The translations under genes were made by a program, and so were the position numbers. From the NCBI GenBank assembly GCA_964428905.1, contig CAYSAA010000107.1, forward strand, positions 1 through 31,893: DNA of 31,893 nucleotides, given 5' to 3'. Shown piece by piece: positions 8,300-16,320 of the stretch (its first letter is position 1; each line of letters begins with the position of its first letter). The notes beneath the pieces are model-generated. The model did no database searches. It had not been told where the DNA came from and saw only the letters and a list, made by a program, of their open reading frames with translations. The stretch comes from CAYSAA01 sp964428905. Lineage in GTDB: Bacteria > Atribacterota > Phoenicimicrobiia > Phoenicimicrobiales > Stramentimicrobiaceae.

Positions 8300-9628
8300 A
8301 TGAATATGATTGGAATGATTGAGAAAAAAAAGAAGAATAAGGAATTAACAACCCGAGAAATACAATATGTTATCGACAGTTATTTACAGGATAGCATACC
8401 AGATTATCAGATGTCAGCTTTTCTCATGACTATTTGGTTTAACGGAATGACCGAGCAGGAAATTAATGATCTAACCATGGCCATGGCCAAATCCGGGAAA
8501 GTGTTAGATTTAAGTTCAATATCTGGAAAAAAGGTTGACAAGCATAGCACAGGAGGGGTTGGAGATAAAACGACTCTGGCATTATTACCCATGGTTGCCG
8601 CTACCGGTCTATCAGTACCTAAAATCTCTGGACGGGGTTTAGGGCATACCGGTGGCACAATTGACAAATTAGAATCCATTGCTGGTTTTCAAACAGATCT
8701 CTCTCTAGATAGGTTTATTAAAATTGTTAAAGCGATAAATGTATCTATTATTAGTGCTAATATTAATCTTGCACCTGCAGACAAAAAACTCTATGCTTTA
8801 AGGGATGTCACTGGAACAATCGACAGTATTCCTCTTATTGCCAGTAGTATCATGAGTAAAAAGATTGCCGGTGGAGCAGATGCCTTCGTTTTAGACGTTA
8901 CCTTTGGTAACGGCTCATTCCTAAAACATTTCTCTGATGCTGTTTCCTTGGCTAAAACCATGGTAAATATCGGGGAAAATAATAATAAAAGAACGTATGC
9001 GATTATTTCTTCCATGGAGCAACCTCTGGGATATGCAATTGGAAACTCACTGGAAATCCAGGAGGCTATCAGTTTATTAAACAATCAAGGTCCTGATGAT
9101 TTGAGAGAGTTATGCCTTTTTATAGGCTCATATATGTTGATTGCAGGGGGTATCGTTAAAGAATTACCAGCGGGAATGAACTTGCTGGAGGAAGCCATAG
9201 GCAATGGTGAAGCTTTGAGGAAGATGAAAGAAATGGTAAAAAGCCAAAATGGCGATGTAAGGCAAATAGAAAATCCTGATTCACTTCCCAAATCAAAGTT
9301 TCAAACAAAAATTTATTCGTGCAAAAAAGGTTATATAAAAAAAGTCCAGGCACGTATGATTGGTGAGGCTTCCATGCTCCTGGGAGCAGGCAGAGAAAAA
9401 AAAGACGACAAGGTTGATTTATCGGTAGGAATTATTTTAAAAAAGAAAATAGGTTGTTGGGTGGAAGAAAACGAAGTTTTGGCAACTTTGTATTATAATG
9501 ATGAAAAGAAAATGCAGATGGTAAAAAATAAAGTTGAGAATTCCTTCCATATTGTTGACCAAAAGCCAAAAGATACACCCTTAATATTGGCTATCGTTGA
9601 CCAACATGGGCTAACAAAGCTGAGTTAA
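8300..9628 (+). CDS. pdp: Pyrimidine-nucleoside (thymidine) phosphorylase
   Basis: The enzyme splits thymidine, and probably uridine and deoxyuridine, with phosphate into free base and (deoxy)ribose-1-phosphate for salvage. The 442 residues match the family (about 430-440). The signature SGRGLGHTGGTIDKLE is intact, as is the phosphate- and K+-binding KVDKHSTGGVGDKT; the N-terminal helical domain and the C-terminal barrel-sandwich part (GREKKDDKVDLSVGI) are both present. The start chosen is ATG 8300, since MNMIGMIEKKK matches the usual N-terminus, with a GGAAAAGG ribosome site somewhat upstream. It lies only 50 bases after hppA without a terminator, so the two may be co-transcribed. Narrow thymidine-only specificity (deoA) cannot be excluded. 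Confidence 0.95.
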   Translation: MNMIGMIEKKKKNKELTTREIQYVIDSYLQDSIPDYQMSAFLMTIWFNGMTEQEINDLTMAMAKSGKVLDLSSISGKKVDKHSTGGVGDKTTLALLPMVAATGLSVPKISGRGLGHTGGTIDKLESIAGFQTDLSLDRFIKIVKAINVSIISANINLAPADKKLYALRDVTGTIDSIPLIASSIMSKKIAGGADAFVLDVTFGNGSFLKHFSDAVSLAKTMVNIGENNNKRTYAIISSMEQPLGYAIGNSLEIQEAISLLNNQGPDDLRELCLFIGSYMLIAGGIVKELPAGMNLLEEAIGNGEALRKMKEMVKSQNGDVRQIENPDSLPKSKFQTKIYSCKKGYIKKVQARMIGEASMLLGAGREKKDDKVDLSVGIILKKKIGCWVEENEVLATLYYNDEKKMQMVKNKVENSFHIVDQKPKDTPLILAIVDQHGLTKLS

Positions 9629-9959
9629 ATACATTTTCCCGAGTGCTTTTCTAAGAAACACCTTTACCGGACTATTGATAGCATTCCTTTCCCCTTGCCT
9701 ATCCTGGAAAGAATGGTTTAAAAGATAGATAAGAGGTCAAGTGAAGAAGAGCATAAGAAAAAACTGGCTAATAAAAGTTAAGCCTCTTTTAGAGGTTCTT
9801 ACAGCCACCCGCTATGCGGGTGTGATATTTATTTAAAAAGAAAATTGTAAACCCTGAAGAGCTATGATATGGTAAGCGGCGGATAAATATATTGCTGAAT
9901 TGATTCTGACTATAGAATAGTATGATTATAGAAGTTTAATTTGATGGAACAAAAATGTT
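9629..9959. other. Non-coding gap between pdp and the tRNA nucleotidyltransferase gene
   Basis: I find no credible gene in these 331 bases. An imperfect hairpin (ATTCCTTTCC at 9683 with GGAAAGAAT at 9706-9714) has no U tract. A second hairpin, AGCCTCT (9781-9787) with AGAGGTT (9791-9797), joins directly onto the dispersed repeat at 9791-9831. A possible promoter for the next gene is TTGATT followed after 15 bases by TATGAT near 9900-9926, which is weak. Confidence 0.5.
9791..9831 (+). repeat. Dispersed hairpin repeat, copy 1
   Basis: The 17-base core CCACCCGCTATGCGGGT (9805-9821) is a six-pair GC-rich hairpin with a TAT loop. It recurs identically at 28913-28929. Flanks are also shared: AGAGG(C)TTCTTA before and GATATTTA after, with one indel and a few changes. 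The GC-rich core stands out in this AT-rich sequence. It is REP-like; function unknown. Confidence 0.7.
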
Positions 9960-12599
9960 ATGAAAGTAATTATTGGTCATACCAGTGCTGACTTTGATTG
10001 CCTTGCCTCCATGATTGCCGCTAAAAAAATATATCCGGATGCTTTGGCTGTTTTCCCTGGTGCCGTTGAAGAAAATGTTCGCAAATTTCTTTCTTTGTAT
10101 GGCAATGCTTTGAGCATATCATCATTAAAGGATATCGATATGTTAAAAGTATCAGAATTGATTATTGTTGATACCAGACAAAAAGAAAGAATTGGTCCAT
10201 TTGAATTTTTGCTGAAACGTAATAACTTAAAAATTAATATATATGATCATCATCCATCCACAGAAAATGATATCAGGGCAGATATGAGCATAGTAAAACA
10301 GGTAGGAGCTGCTACCACGATTTTATTAGAAAAAATAATCAAAAAAGATATTGCTATTAACTCTTTAGAAGCAACTTTGTTTGCCCTGGGAATATATGAA
10401 GATACTGGATCACTAACTTTTTCCACTACAACAAAAGAAGATATTGATGTATTGAGCCATCTTTTTTCCATCGGTGTAAACTTAAGAACAGTTAACAAAT
10501 TTACCAATATTGGACTGAATTCACAGCAAAAAGACTTATTAAATCAACTCATCTCATCTTCCCAAGAATCTTACTGCAAGGGTGTCAGTGTGGTCTTTGC
10601 AAAAAGCATGACAGAGCAATATATTGAGGGATTGGCTCTTGTAACTCATAAATTGATCGAAATAGTCAATAGTGATATTATATTCGTTTTTGTAAAGATG
10701 AAAAACAGAATATATGTTGTGGGCAGAAGCAACCGTAACTCAGTTAATGTAGGGGAAATTCTAAAAGAAATCGGGGGTGGGGGTCATTCTCAGGCTGCAT
10801 CGGCAGTAGTACGGAAACTTTCCCTGCTGGAAACGGAAAACAAGATTAAAGATATATTAGATAACCATATAGAATCAGAAACTCTGGCAAAAAATATTAT
10901 GACCAGCCCGGTTAAGACTCTCGATGTCAATACTTCCATTGAAGAAGCCTCAAAGATTATGTTGCGTTATGGACATAATGGTTTTCCGGTGGTAGATAAG
11001 GGAAAATTGGTGGGCATTATTACCAGACAGGAAATATATAAAGCCAAACACCATCGCTATGAAAAAGAAACAGTTGATGTTTATATGTCTGAGAATATTA
11101 TCAGTGTCAATTTAACAACGCCGATATTGGAAGTCCAAGAGCTAATGATTAAATATGATGTTGGTAGGGTTTTAGTTCTAAGCGATAACGGTAAATTAAA
11201 AGGAATTATTACCAGGACTGATTTAATTAGAAGTTTATACGGGGCAAAAGATATCAGTAAGGATTCGTATTCCTTATTTGAGCAAAGAACCGGAAAATAT
11301 GATGCCGGAAAAGAGAAAATTCAAAGCTTGATACAGCAATATTTTCCTAAAAATATCCTGGATGTTTTACACCAAATAGGGAAAACTGGAGATGATTTAG
11401 GTTACTCTGTCTTTATGGTAGGAGGGATTGTAAGAGATTTATTTTTAGGAATACCAAATTTGGATCTTGATATTGTGATTGAAGAAGACGCTATTCGCTT
11501 TGCACATTATTTTTGTTATCAGGTAAAAGGAAAAATAAGACATCATAAAAAATTCAAGACAGCAGTTGTAGTACTACCTAATGGATTGAAAATTGATTTT
11601 GCATCTGCAAGACGAGAATTTTATGAGTACCCGGCTGCATTACCGGAAGTTGAATTTGCTTCCATAAAGAAAGATTTGTATCGTAGAGATTTCACCATAA
11701 ACGCAATGGCAATACAGCTAAATCAGAATAAATTTGGAAAACTGCTTGATTTTTTTGGTGGCAAAAGGGATTTGGAATTAAAAAAAATAAGAATTTTATA
11801 TAGCTTGAGTTTTACAGAAGATCCCGCACGTATCATTAGGGCCGCTCGATTTGAACAGCGATATGATTTTATGATTGAAGAATCAACCGAAAAATTCCTT
11901 AAAAAAGCAGTAAAAGAAGGATTGGTTTCGCGTATCAGAAAAAAAAGACTTAGTGAGGAATTTTTAATTATATTACAGGAAAAAGAACCAATAAAAGTGC
12001 TAAAGAGGATGGATCAATTGGATATTCTGTCAGGAATTATTCCGAATTTAACCTTAAAGCCCAACGTAATTGAAAAGTATATTCAAATAGAATCAATGCT
12101 AACTGTATGGTATAGTAAATTTCCCGGTGAGTATATGAATAAAAGTATTTTGTATTTGTATTACCTTTTGCAGTTATCAGAATTAGATATCAAGCAAATT
12201 AGAAAAAGGATTGAACTAAGAGAAAAAGCCGTTAACAAACTGAAAGCCATGATTAAAGAAAAAGATAAAACAATTTACGTATTGAATCAAGTGATTATCG
12301 AACCAAGTAATTTATATTATTATTTGAAAGATAAACCTAATGAACTATTATTAGTTATTTTATTGGAAAGTCAAAAAAACAAGCTGATTGTCGATCGTAT
12401 TGAAAAATATTTAAATAGTTACAAGAAAACAACTGTTCATATATCCGGACATGATTTAACTCAAATAGGAATGGAACCCAGCCCCATTTATGCTAAAATA
12501 TTAAAATTAGTCTTTTATCTGCAATTAAATGGGATATTAAAAAGCAGAGATGAAGAAATAGCATTTGTCAGAAAATTGATTAAAAAAGGAATTATTTAA
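9960..12599 (+). CDS. DHH-CBS-tRNA nucleotidyltransferase fusion (CCA- or A-adding)
   Basis: The 879-residue protein joins three parts. Residues 1-320 form a DHH/DHHA1 phosphoesterase with its metal motifs intact (GHTSADFD, VDTR, DHHPS, EDTG) and the DHHA1 signature GGGGHSQAA. Two CBS domains (about 315-435) usually sense adenine nucleotides. From about 465 on is a class II polyA-polymerase/tRNA nucleotidyltransferase: VGGIVRDLFLG, the metal pair in LDLDIVIEED, RRDFTINAMA and EDPARIIRAARF. This architecture is known from Thermotoga, Aquifex and relatives, where such proteins finish or repair the tRNA 3' CCA. Whether it adds CCA, CC or A alone cannot be read here. It ends three bases before the M50 gene. 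Confidence 0.93.
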   Translation: MKVIIGHTSADFDCLASMIAAKKIYPDALAVFPGAVEENVRKFLSLYGNALSISSLKDIDMLKVSELIIVDTRQKERIGPFEFLLKRNNLKINIYDHHPSTENDIRADMSIVKQVGAATTILLEKIIKKDIAINSLEATLFALGIYEDTGSLTFSTTTKEDIDVLSHLFSIGVNLRTVNKFTNIGLNSQQKDLLNQLISSSQESYCKGVSVVFAKSMTEQYIEGLALVTHKLIEIVNSDIIFVFVKMKNRIYVVGRSNRNSVNVGEILKEIGGGGHSQAASAVVRKLSLLETENKIKDILDNHIESETLAKNIMTSPVKTLDVNTSIEEASKIMLRYGHNGFPVVDKGKLVGIITRQEIYKAKHHRYEKETVDVYMSENIISVNLTTPILEVQELMIKYDVGRVLVLSDNGKLKGIITRTDLIRSLYGAKDISKDSYSLFEQRTGKYDAGKEKIQSLIQQYFPKNILDVLHQIGKTGDDLGYSVFMVGGIVRDLFLGIPNLDLDIVIEEDAIRFAHYFCYQVKGKIRHHKKFKTAVVVLPNGLKIDFASARREFYEYPAALPEVEFASIKKDLYRRDFTINAMAIQLNQNKFGKLLDFFGGKRDLELKKIRILYSLSFTEDPARIIRAARFEQRYDFMIEESTEKFLKKAVKEGLVSRIRKKRLSEEFLIILQEKEPIKVLKRMDQLDILSGIIPNLTLKPNVIEKYIQIESMLTVWYSKFPGEYMNKSILYLYYLLQLSELDIKQIRKRIELREKAVNKLKAMIKEKDKTIYVLNQVIIEPSNLYYYLKDKPNELLLVILLESQKNKLIVDRIEKYLNSYKKTTVHISGHDLTQIGMEPSPIYAKILKLVFYLQLNGILKSRDEEIAFVRKLIKKGII

Positions 12600-12602
12600 A
12601 TA

Positions 12603-13253
12603 ATGTTAGACAATATTTTTGAGATATTATGGAGTTTACCCGCAGTTTTAATTGCCATTACTGTTCATGAATATGCCCATGGCTTTGTTGCTTATTATTA
12701 TGGGGATAATACAGCAAAATTGGCCGGAAGATTAACATTAAACCCTATCGCGCATCTTGATCCAATAGGGACGCTAATGCTTCTTATCTTTCGTATTGGA
12801 TGGGCAAAACCGGTTCCTATCAACTATGGTAATCTGAGACATCCAAAACAAGATATGATTAAAGTATCTTTTGCTGGTCCTTTTTCTAATATCGTAATAG
12901 CATTTTTGTTTGCAATATTATTAAGAGTAAACGATGTTTTATTACAAAATATTTTATTAAATTATTTGAATCATTTACCAGATCTTATGTTAACATTTAT
13001 TCGGGGATGGTTCGTTTTTTTACAAACAGGAGTTCTAATTAATTTGGCTTTAGCAATTTTTAATCTTATACCCATTCCACCATTGGATGGACATCATATC
13101 CTGTTGGGAATATTACCGCCCAAATGGGCTCAGCAATATGCCAAGTTAAATCATACCTACGGTATGATAATATTGTTATTGTTGATATGGACTGGTTTTG
13201 TTGGTAAGATAATATTTCCAATAGTGTATTACCTTTTCAGACTATTTGTATAG
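12603..13253 (+). CDS. Site-2 protease family (M50) membrane metalloprotease
   Basis: This 216-residue membrane protein has the zinc-binding HEYAH motif (His22, Glu23, His26) in its first helix and the third ligand in NLIPIPPLDG (Asp162), the hallmark of site-2 proteases that cut inside membranes. It lacks a PDZ domain and is the short YwhC-like form, not RseP. Substrate unknown. The neighbourhood (tRNA nucleotidyltransferase before, trpS after) is a recurring arrangement in Gram-positive-like genomes. The AAAGGA ribosome site lies within the end of the preceding gene. The stop codon at 13251-13253 falls inside a 15-pair inverted repeat (13224-13267), so the last codons double as one arm of a hairpin. 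Confidence 0.92.
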   Translation: MLDNIFEILWSLPAVLIAITVHEYAHGFVAYYYGDNTAKLAGRLTLNPIAHLDPIGTLMLLIFRIGWAKPVPINYGNLRHPKQDMIKVSFAGPFSNIVIAFLFAILLRVNDVLLQNILLNYLNHLPDLMLTFIRGWFVFLQTGVLINLALAIFNLIPIPPLDGHHILLGILPPKWAQQYAKLNHTYGMIILLLLIWTGFVGKIIFPIVYYLFRLFV

Positions 13254-13267
13254 AAAAGGTAATACAC
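13224..13267 (+). repeat. Perfect 15-pair inverted repeat at the M50-trpS junction
   Basis: GTGTATTACCTTTTC (13224-13238) is exactly complementary to GAAAAGGTAATACAC (13253-13267), with a 14-base loop. The left arm lies in the coding sequence and the right arm starts at the last base of the stop codon. What follows, AAATCTATCTTTA, is not a good U tract, so a classical terminator is doubtful; RNA processing, stability or a trpS leader role are alternatives. Confidence 0.75.
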
Positions 13268-13315
13268 AAATCTATCTTTATAATATTACAATTAACAAAG
13301 GGGGCAAGACTCTAC

Positions 13316-14302
13316 ATGAAAAGTGTTATCTTCAGTGGCATGAGGCCGACTGGCAAACTCCATATCGGAAATTATTTTGGGGCGTTGACCAATTGGGTTC
13401 AATTACAAAACGAATATAAGTGTTTTTATGGTGTGGTAGACTGGCATGCACTTACTACCGGATACGCTGATACAGCTATGATGAAAGACAATATGATAGA
13501 GATGGTTATAGACTGGCTAAGTGCTGGCATTGATCCTGATAAAAGCACTTTATTAATTCAATCCCAGGTACCGGAACATGCCGAACTACATTTACTGTTA
13601 TCAATGATTACACCATTGGCCTGGTTAGAAAGAAACCCTGTATTAAAAGAACAGGTAAGGGATCTTGGTTTGAAAGAGAATATAGGATACGGTTTGCTTG
13701 GGTATCCAGTTCTCATGGCTGCTGATATTTTAATTTATAAATCAAATGCTGTCCCGGTTGGAGAAGATCAATCTCCTCATGTTGAGTTGGCTCGAGAAAT
13801 AGGAAGACGTTTTAATAATCTTTATAAAACTGTATTTCCTATCCCGGAACTTAAGTTATCACATACTCCTAAGATTCCTGGCACTGATGGTAAAAAAATG
13901 AGTAAAAGCCTTAACAATGATATCAGTTTATCTGATCAACCGGAAGAGATAAAAAGTAAAGTCCTTTCCATGCTAACAGATCCGGAAAAAATAAGATTAT
14001 CAGATCCCGGTCATCCTGAAGTCTGTGTAGTTTTTAAGTATCATGAAATATTCAATAAGGATGAATTGCCTGAAATAGAAAATGATTGTCGAAAAGCTAA
14101 ATTGGGATGTGTTGCCTGTAAAAAAAGATTAGCAGAGGTTTTGATACAGTCATTTCAGCCTTTCAGAGAAAAAAGAAAATTTTATGAGAAAAATCCTAAG
14201 TTAGTATGGAATATCCTTGTGGAGGGAAGTAAAGAGGCAAGAAAAGTTGCCGGGCAAACATTGCATGCTGTCAGACAAGCAATGAAAATTGATTATGAAT
14301 GA
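13316..14302 (+). CDS. trpS: Tryptophanyl-tRNA synthetase
   Basis: A class I synthetase that charges tRNA-Trp with tryptophan at the expense of ATP. The 328 residues match the bacterial dimeric form. The HIGH-type signature appears as HIGN (16-19, within PTGKLHIGNYFGAL), and KMSKS is perfect (194-198, within GTDGKKMSKSLNND). The GEDQ motif (149-152) is present in its usual place. The ribosome site AAGGGGGC lies 11 bases before the ATG. The stop overlaps the scpA start as ATGA, indicating translational coupling. No T-box or tryptophan attenuator is visible; the only upstream structure is the inverted repeat at 13224-13267. Confidence 0.97.
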   Translation: MKSVIFSGMRPTGKLHIGNYFGALTNWVQLQNEYKCFYGVVDWHALTTGYADTAMMKDNMIEMVIDWLSAGIDPDKSTLLIQSQVPEHAELHLLLSMITPLAWLERNPVLKEQVRDLGLKENIGYGLLGYPVLMAADILIYKSNAVPVGEDQSPHVELAREIGRRFNNLYKTVFPIPELKLSHTPKIPGTDGKKMSKSLNNDISLSDQPEEIKSKVLSMLTDPEKIRLSDPGHPEVCVVFKYHEIFNKDELPEIENDCRKAKLGCVACKKRLAEVLIQSFQPFREKRKFYEKNPKLVWNILVEGSKEARKVAGQTLHAVRQAMKIDYE

Positions 14303-15048
14303 TTAAAAATGATTTAGAAAATAATAAAATTGAACAATTAACAAATTATGTTCAGCAATTATCTGTCAAGGTAAGAGATGAAGAAGTAGATCTAGGTGGG
14401 ATTTCTTTGCTTGAGATTATTGAACAGTACCTGGCATATATGATATTATTACGGCCGGAGAACGTTGATTTGGATGTAGTTGCTGATTTCCTGGTTGCAA
14501 TATCTGCTCTTATTTTTTGGAAATCTAATCTGTTATTACCAGGGCAACAGAAAGAGCCGGATGAAGATATTCAGGATAATACTGATGACTTAAGATTAAA
14601 AGAGGAATATTGGAGAGAATATAAAAGATATCAATCGTTAATCAACATATTTGAAAACAAAGCAATAAGGCAAGGGGATATATATTTAACCTATTTAAAT
14701 TCCAAAGTTGAAAGCGAAGATCAATATCAGAAAAATCATTTTCCCGAGCTCATTTTAGCCTTAGAGTCAATACTATCTAAAAGAAAAACACAAAATACTA
14801 TCCACATAAAGAAGCGTAAATATAATATTACAGATAAAATAAAGGAAATTGAGCATAAATTTAGACAAAAACAGGGTAAGTTATCATTTCAAAATATCAT
14901 TTCCGACAATTGTTCTAAAATTGAGATAATCATCATTTTTTTGGCTTTGTTGGAAATGATTTGTCAAGGAAAGGTTAATTATAATCAATCGAAAAATTTT
15001 GGAAATATTACTTTTTATCGAAAGGAAGATAGAAAATTAAAGAAATAG
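14299..15048 (+). CDS. scpA: Segregation and condensation protein A
   Basis: ScpA is the kleisin that bridges the heads of an Smc dimer and holds ScpB; the complex organises and separates chromosomes. The 249 residues show the family pattern ISLLEIIEQYLAYM, then DVVADFLVAISALIFWKSNLLLPG, and a C-terminal winged helix (QNIISDNCSKIEIIIIFLALLEMICQGKVNYNQ region). Oddly, the nearly universal FxGPLDLLL segment near the N-terminus is missing or unrecognisable: the corresponding stretch reads QLTNYVQQL. A longer start is excluded because an in-frame TGA lies directly upstream (14296-14298). ATG 14299 overlaps the trpS stop by four bases. scpB follows, probably overlapping its end. Confidence 0.88.
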   Translation: MIKNDLENNKIEQLTNYVQQLSVKVRDEEVDLGGISLLEIIEQYLAYMILLRPENVDLDVVADFLVAISALIFWKSNLLLPGQQKEPDEDIQDNTDDLRLKEEYWREYKRYQSLINIFENKAIRQGDIYLTYLNSKVESEDQYQKNHFPELILALESILSKRKTQNTIHIKKRKYNITDKIKEIEHKFRQKQGKLSFQNIISDNCSKIEIIIIFLALLEMICQGKVNYNQSKNFGNITFYRKEDRKLKK

Positions 15049-15620
15049 AAAATGTAACTCTGAATAATTGGGAAAAAATTATTGAAGTTCTTTTATTTGT
15101 ATCTAATAAACCTTTATCTATAAAAAAAATAAAAACAATTACTGGTAGGGAAACTGAAGAGATAAGAAAAATTATAGATAACCTGCGATTACAATATCAA
15201 CAATACAATCGCCCTTTCTTCCTACAGGAGGTAGCAAGAGGATTTTCTTTTGCTACAAAACCGGATTATGCTCCCTGGATAAAAAGAATGTACAATAATG
15301 AAAAAAAATATATGCTATCAAAAGCATCTATCGAAACATTAGCAATTATTGCCTATAATCAACCAATTACCCGTATAGAGATTGAAAAGGTCAGGGGTGT
15401 GAGTTGCAGTAGTATATTATTTAATCTGTTAAAAAATGATTTTGTTAAAATAAGCGGGAGAAAGAAAGTTCCGGGGAACCCTCTACTATATCGTGTTACA
15501 GGAAAATTTCTATTACATTTCGGGTTAAGAAATTTATCAGACCTACCACCTATGGAAGAATTGGGGTTTCATAATGAAGAAAGTGAGACTACAAAAGTAT
15601 TTAGCAGAAAAGGGAATTGA
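15036..15620 (+). CDS. scpB: Segregation and condensation protein B, likely ATT start
   Basis: ScpB is the winged-helix partner of ScpA. Reading frame 15036-15620 gives 194 residues, the normal family length: first winged helix with IIEVLLFVSNKPLS, the joining ARGFSFATKPDY, then the second with KASIETLAIIAYNQPITRIEIEKVRGV, the ScpB signature. The first ATG in this frame is at 15288, which would delete the whole first domain. Between the upstream stop (15030) and 15288 there is no ATG, GTG or TTG. ATT 15036 sits nine bases after AAAGGA (15021-15026) and is my preferred start; CTG 15060 lacks a ribosome site. The gene overlaps scpA by 13 bases and rluB by 47. Confidence 0.85.
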   Translation: MKEIENVTLNNWEKIIEVLLFVSNKPLSIKKIKTITGRETEEIRKIIDNLRLQYQQYNRPFFLQEVARGFSFATKPDYAPWIKRMYNNEKKYMLSKASIETLAIIAYNQPITRIEIEKVRGVSCSSILFNLLKNDFVKISGRKKVPGNPLLYRVTGKFLLHFGLRNLSDLPPMEELGFHNEESETTKVFSRKGN

Positions 15621-16308
15621 TTCCAGAAGAAAATGTGAAGAGCTCATTGCTCAGGGGAAAGTTAAAGTTAACAACTCTGTCGTAACAAAGTTGGGTACTC
15701 AGATTGACCCAATCAAAGATCTGGTAGAATTTGAGCATCGAATTATCAGCCAAGATATAAAAAAAATATACATCTTACTAAATAAGCCCAGGGGTTATTT
15801 ATGCACTTATCGCGATCCCTTTGGAAGGCCAACCATTTATGATTTACTTAAAAATATCAAAACAAAAATAAATTATGCTGGACGTCTTGATTTTTATTCT
15901 GAGGGTCTGGTTCTGCTCACAAATGATGGAGATTTTATTAATCATTTAACTCATCCCGTGAAAAAAATCAAGAAGGTTTATATTGTAAAAATTAAAGGTA
16001 TACCTAGTGTAATGGATTTGGATAAGCTTGAACAAGGAATCCCTTTATCGAAAAATTTTACTACTGCACCTTGTAAAATAAAGATAGTAAAGAAAGACAA
16101 TAGCAGTACAATCTTAGAAGTTACCCTTCGGGAAGGAAAAAAAAGACAAGTCAGAAGAATGTTTTCTTATATAGGACTTACTGTATCAAGACTGAAAAGA
16201 ATTAAAATTGGTGTAATTTCTTTGGGTAGCTTGAAACCAGGCCAATACCGTTATATTAAGGAACGAGAGATTATGGAATTTAAAAAGGAACTCACTTTTA
16301 AAAAATAG
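15574..16308 (+). CDS. rluB: RluB/RsuA-family pseudouridine synthase
   Basis: This 244-residue enzyme should isomerise a uridine in 23S (RluB type) or 16S rRNA to pseudouridine. An S4 RNA-binding domain (about 1-60, VRLQKYLAEKGIDSRRKCEELI) precedes the catalytic domain with NKPRGYLCTYRDP and AGRLDFYSEGLVLLTNDG, where Asp106 is the catalytic aspartate; the late block EGKKRQVRRMF is typical. The scpB-rluB-cmk order is that of rluB in many Gram-positive genomes, which favours the 23S enzyme. Its ATG lies 47 bases inside the end of scpB, in another frame, so it relies on coupling to scpB translation. The start is fixed by the S4 domain beginning at once. Confidence 0.93.
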   Translation: MKKVRLQKYLAEKGIDSRRKCEELIAQGKVKVNNSVVTKLGTQIDPIKDLVEFEHRIISQDIKKIYILLNKPRGYLCTYRDPFGRPTIYDLLKNIKTKINYAGRLDFYSEGLVLLTNDGDFINHLTHPVKKIKKVYIVKIKGIPSVMDLDKLEQGIPLSKNFTTAPCKIKIVKKDNSSTILEVTLREGKKRQVRRMFSYIGLTVSRLKRIKIGVISLGSLKPGQYRYIKEREIMEFKKELTFKK

Positions 16309-16320
16309 AAAGGCAATCTA

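Noticed and set aside
9683..9714. Terminator after pdp
   Set aside because: The stem has a bulge and is followed by GGTTTAAAAG rather than a U tract; it is only a weak hairpin.
15288..15620. A 110-residue protein starting at ATG 15288
   Set aside because: The upstream in-frame residues clearly encode the first half of ScpB, so this is a truncated reading of scpB.
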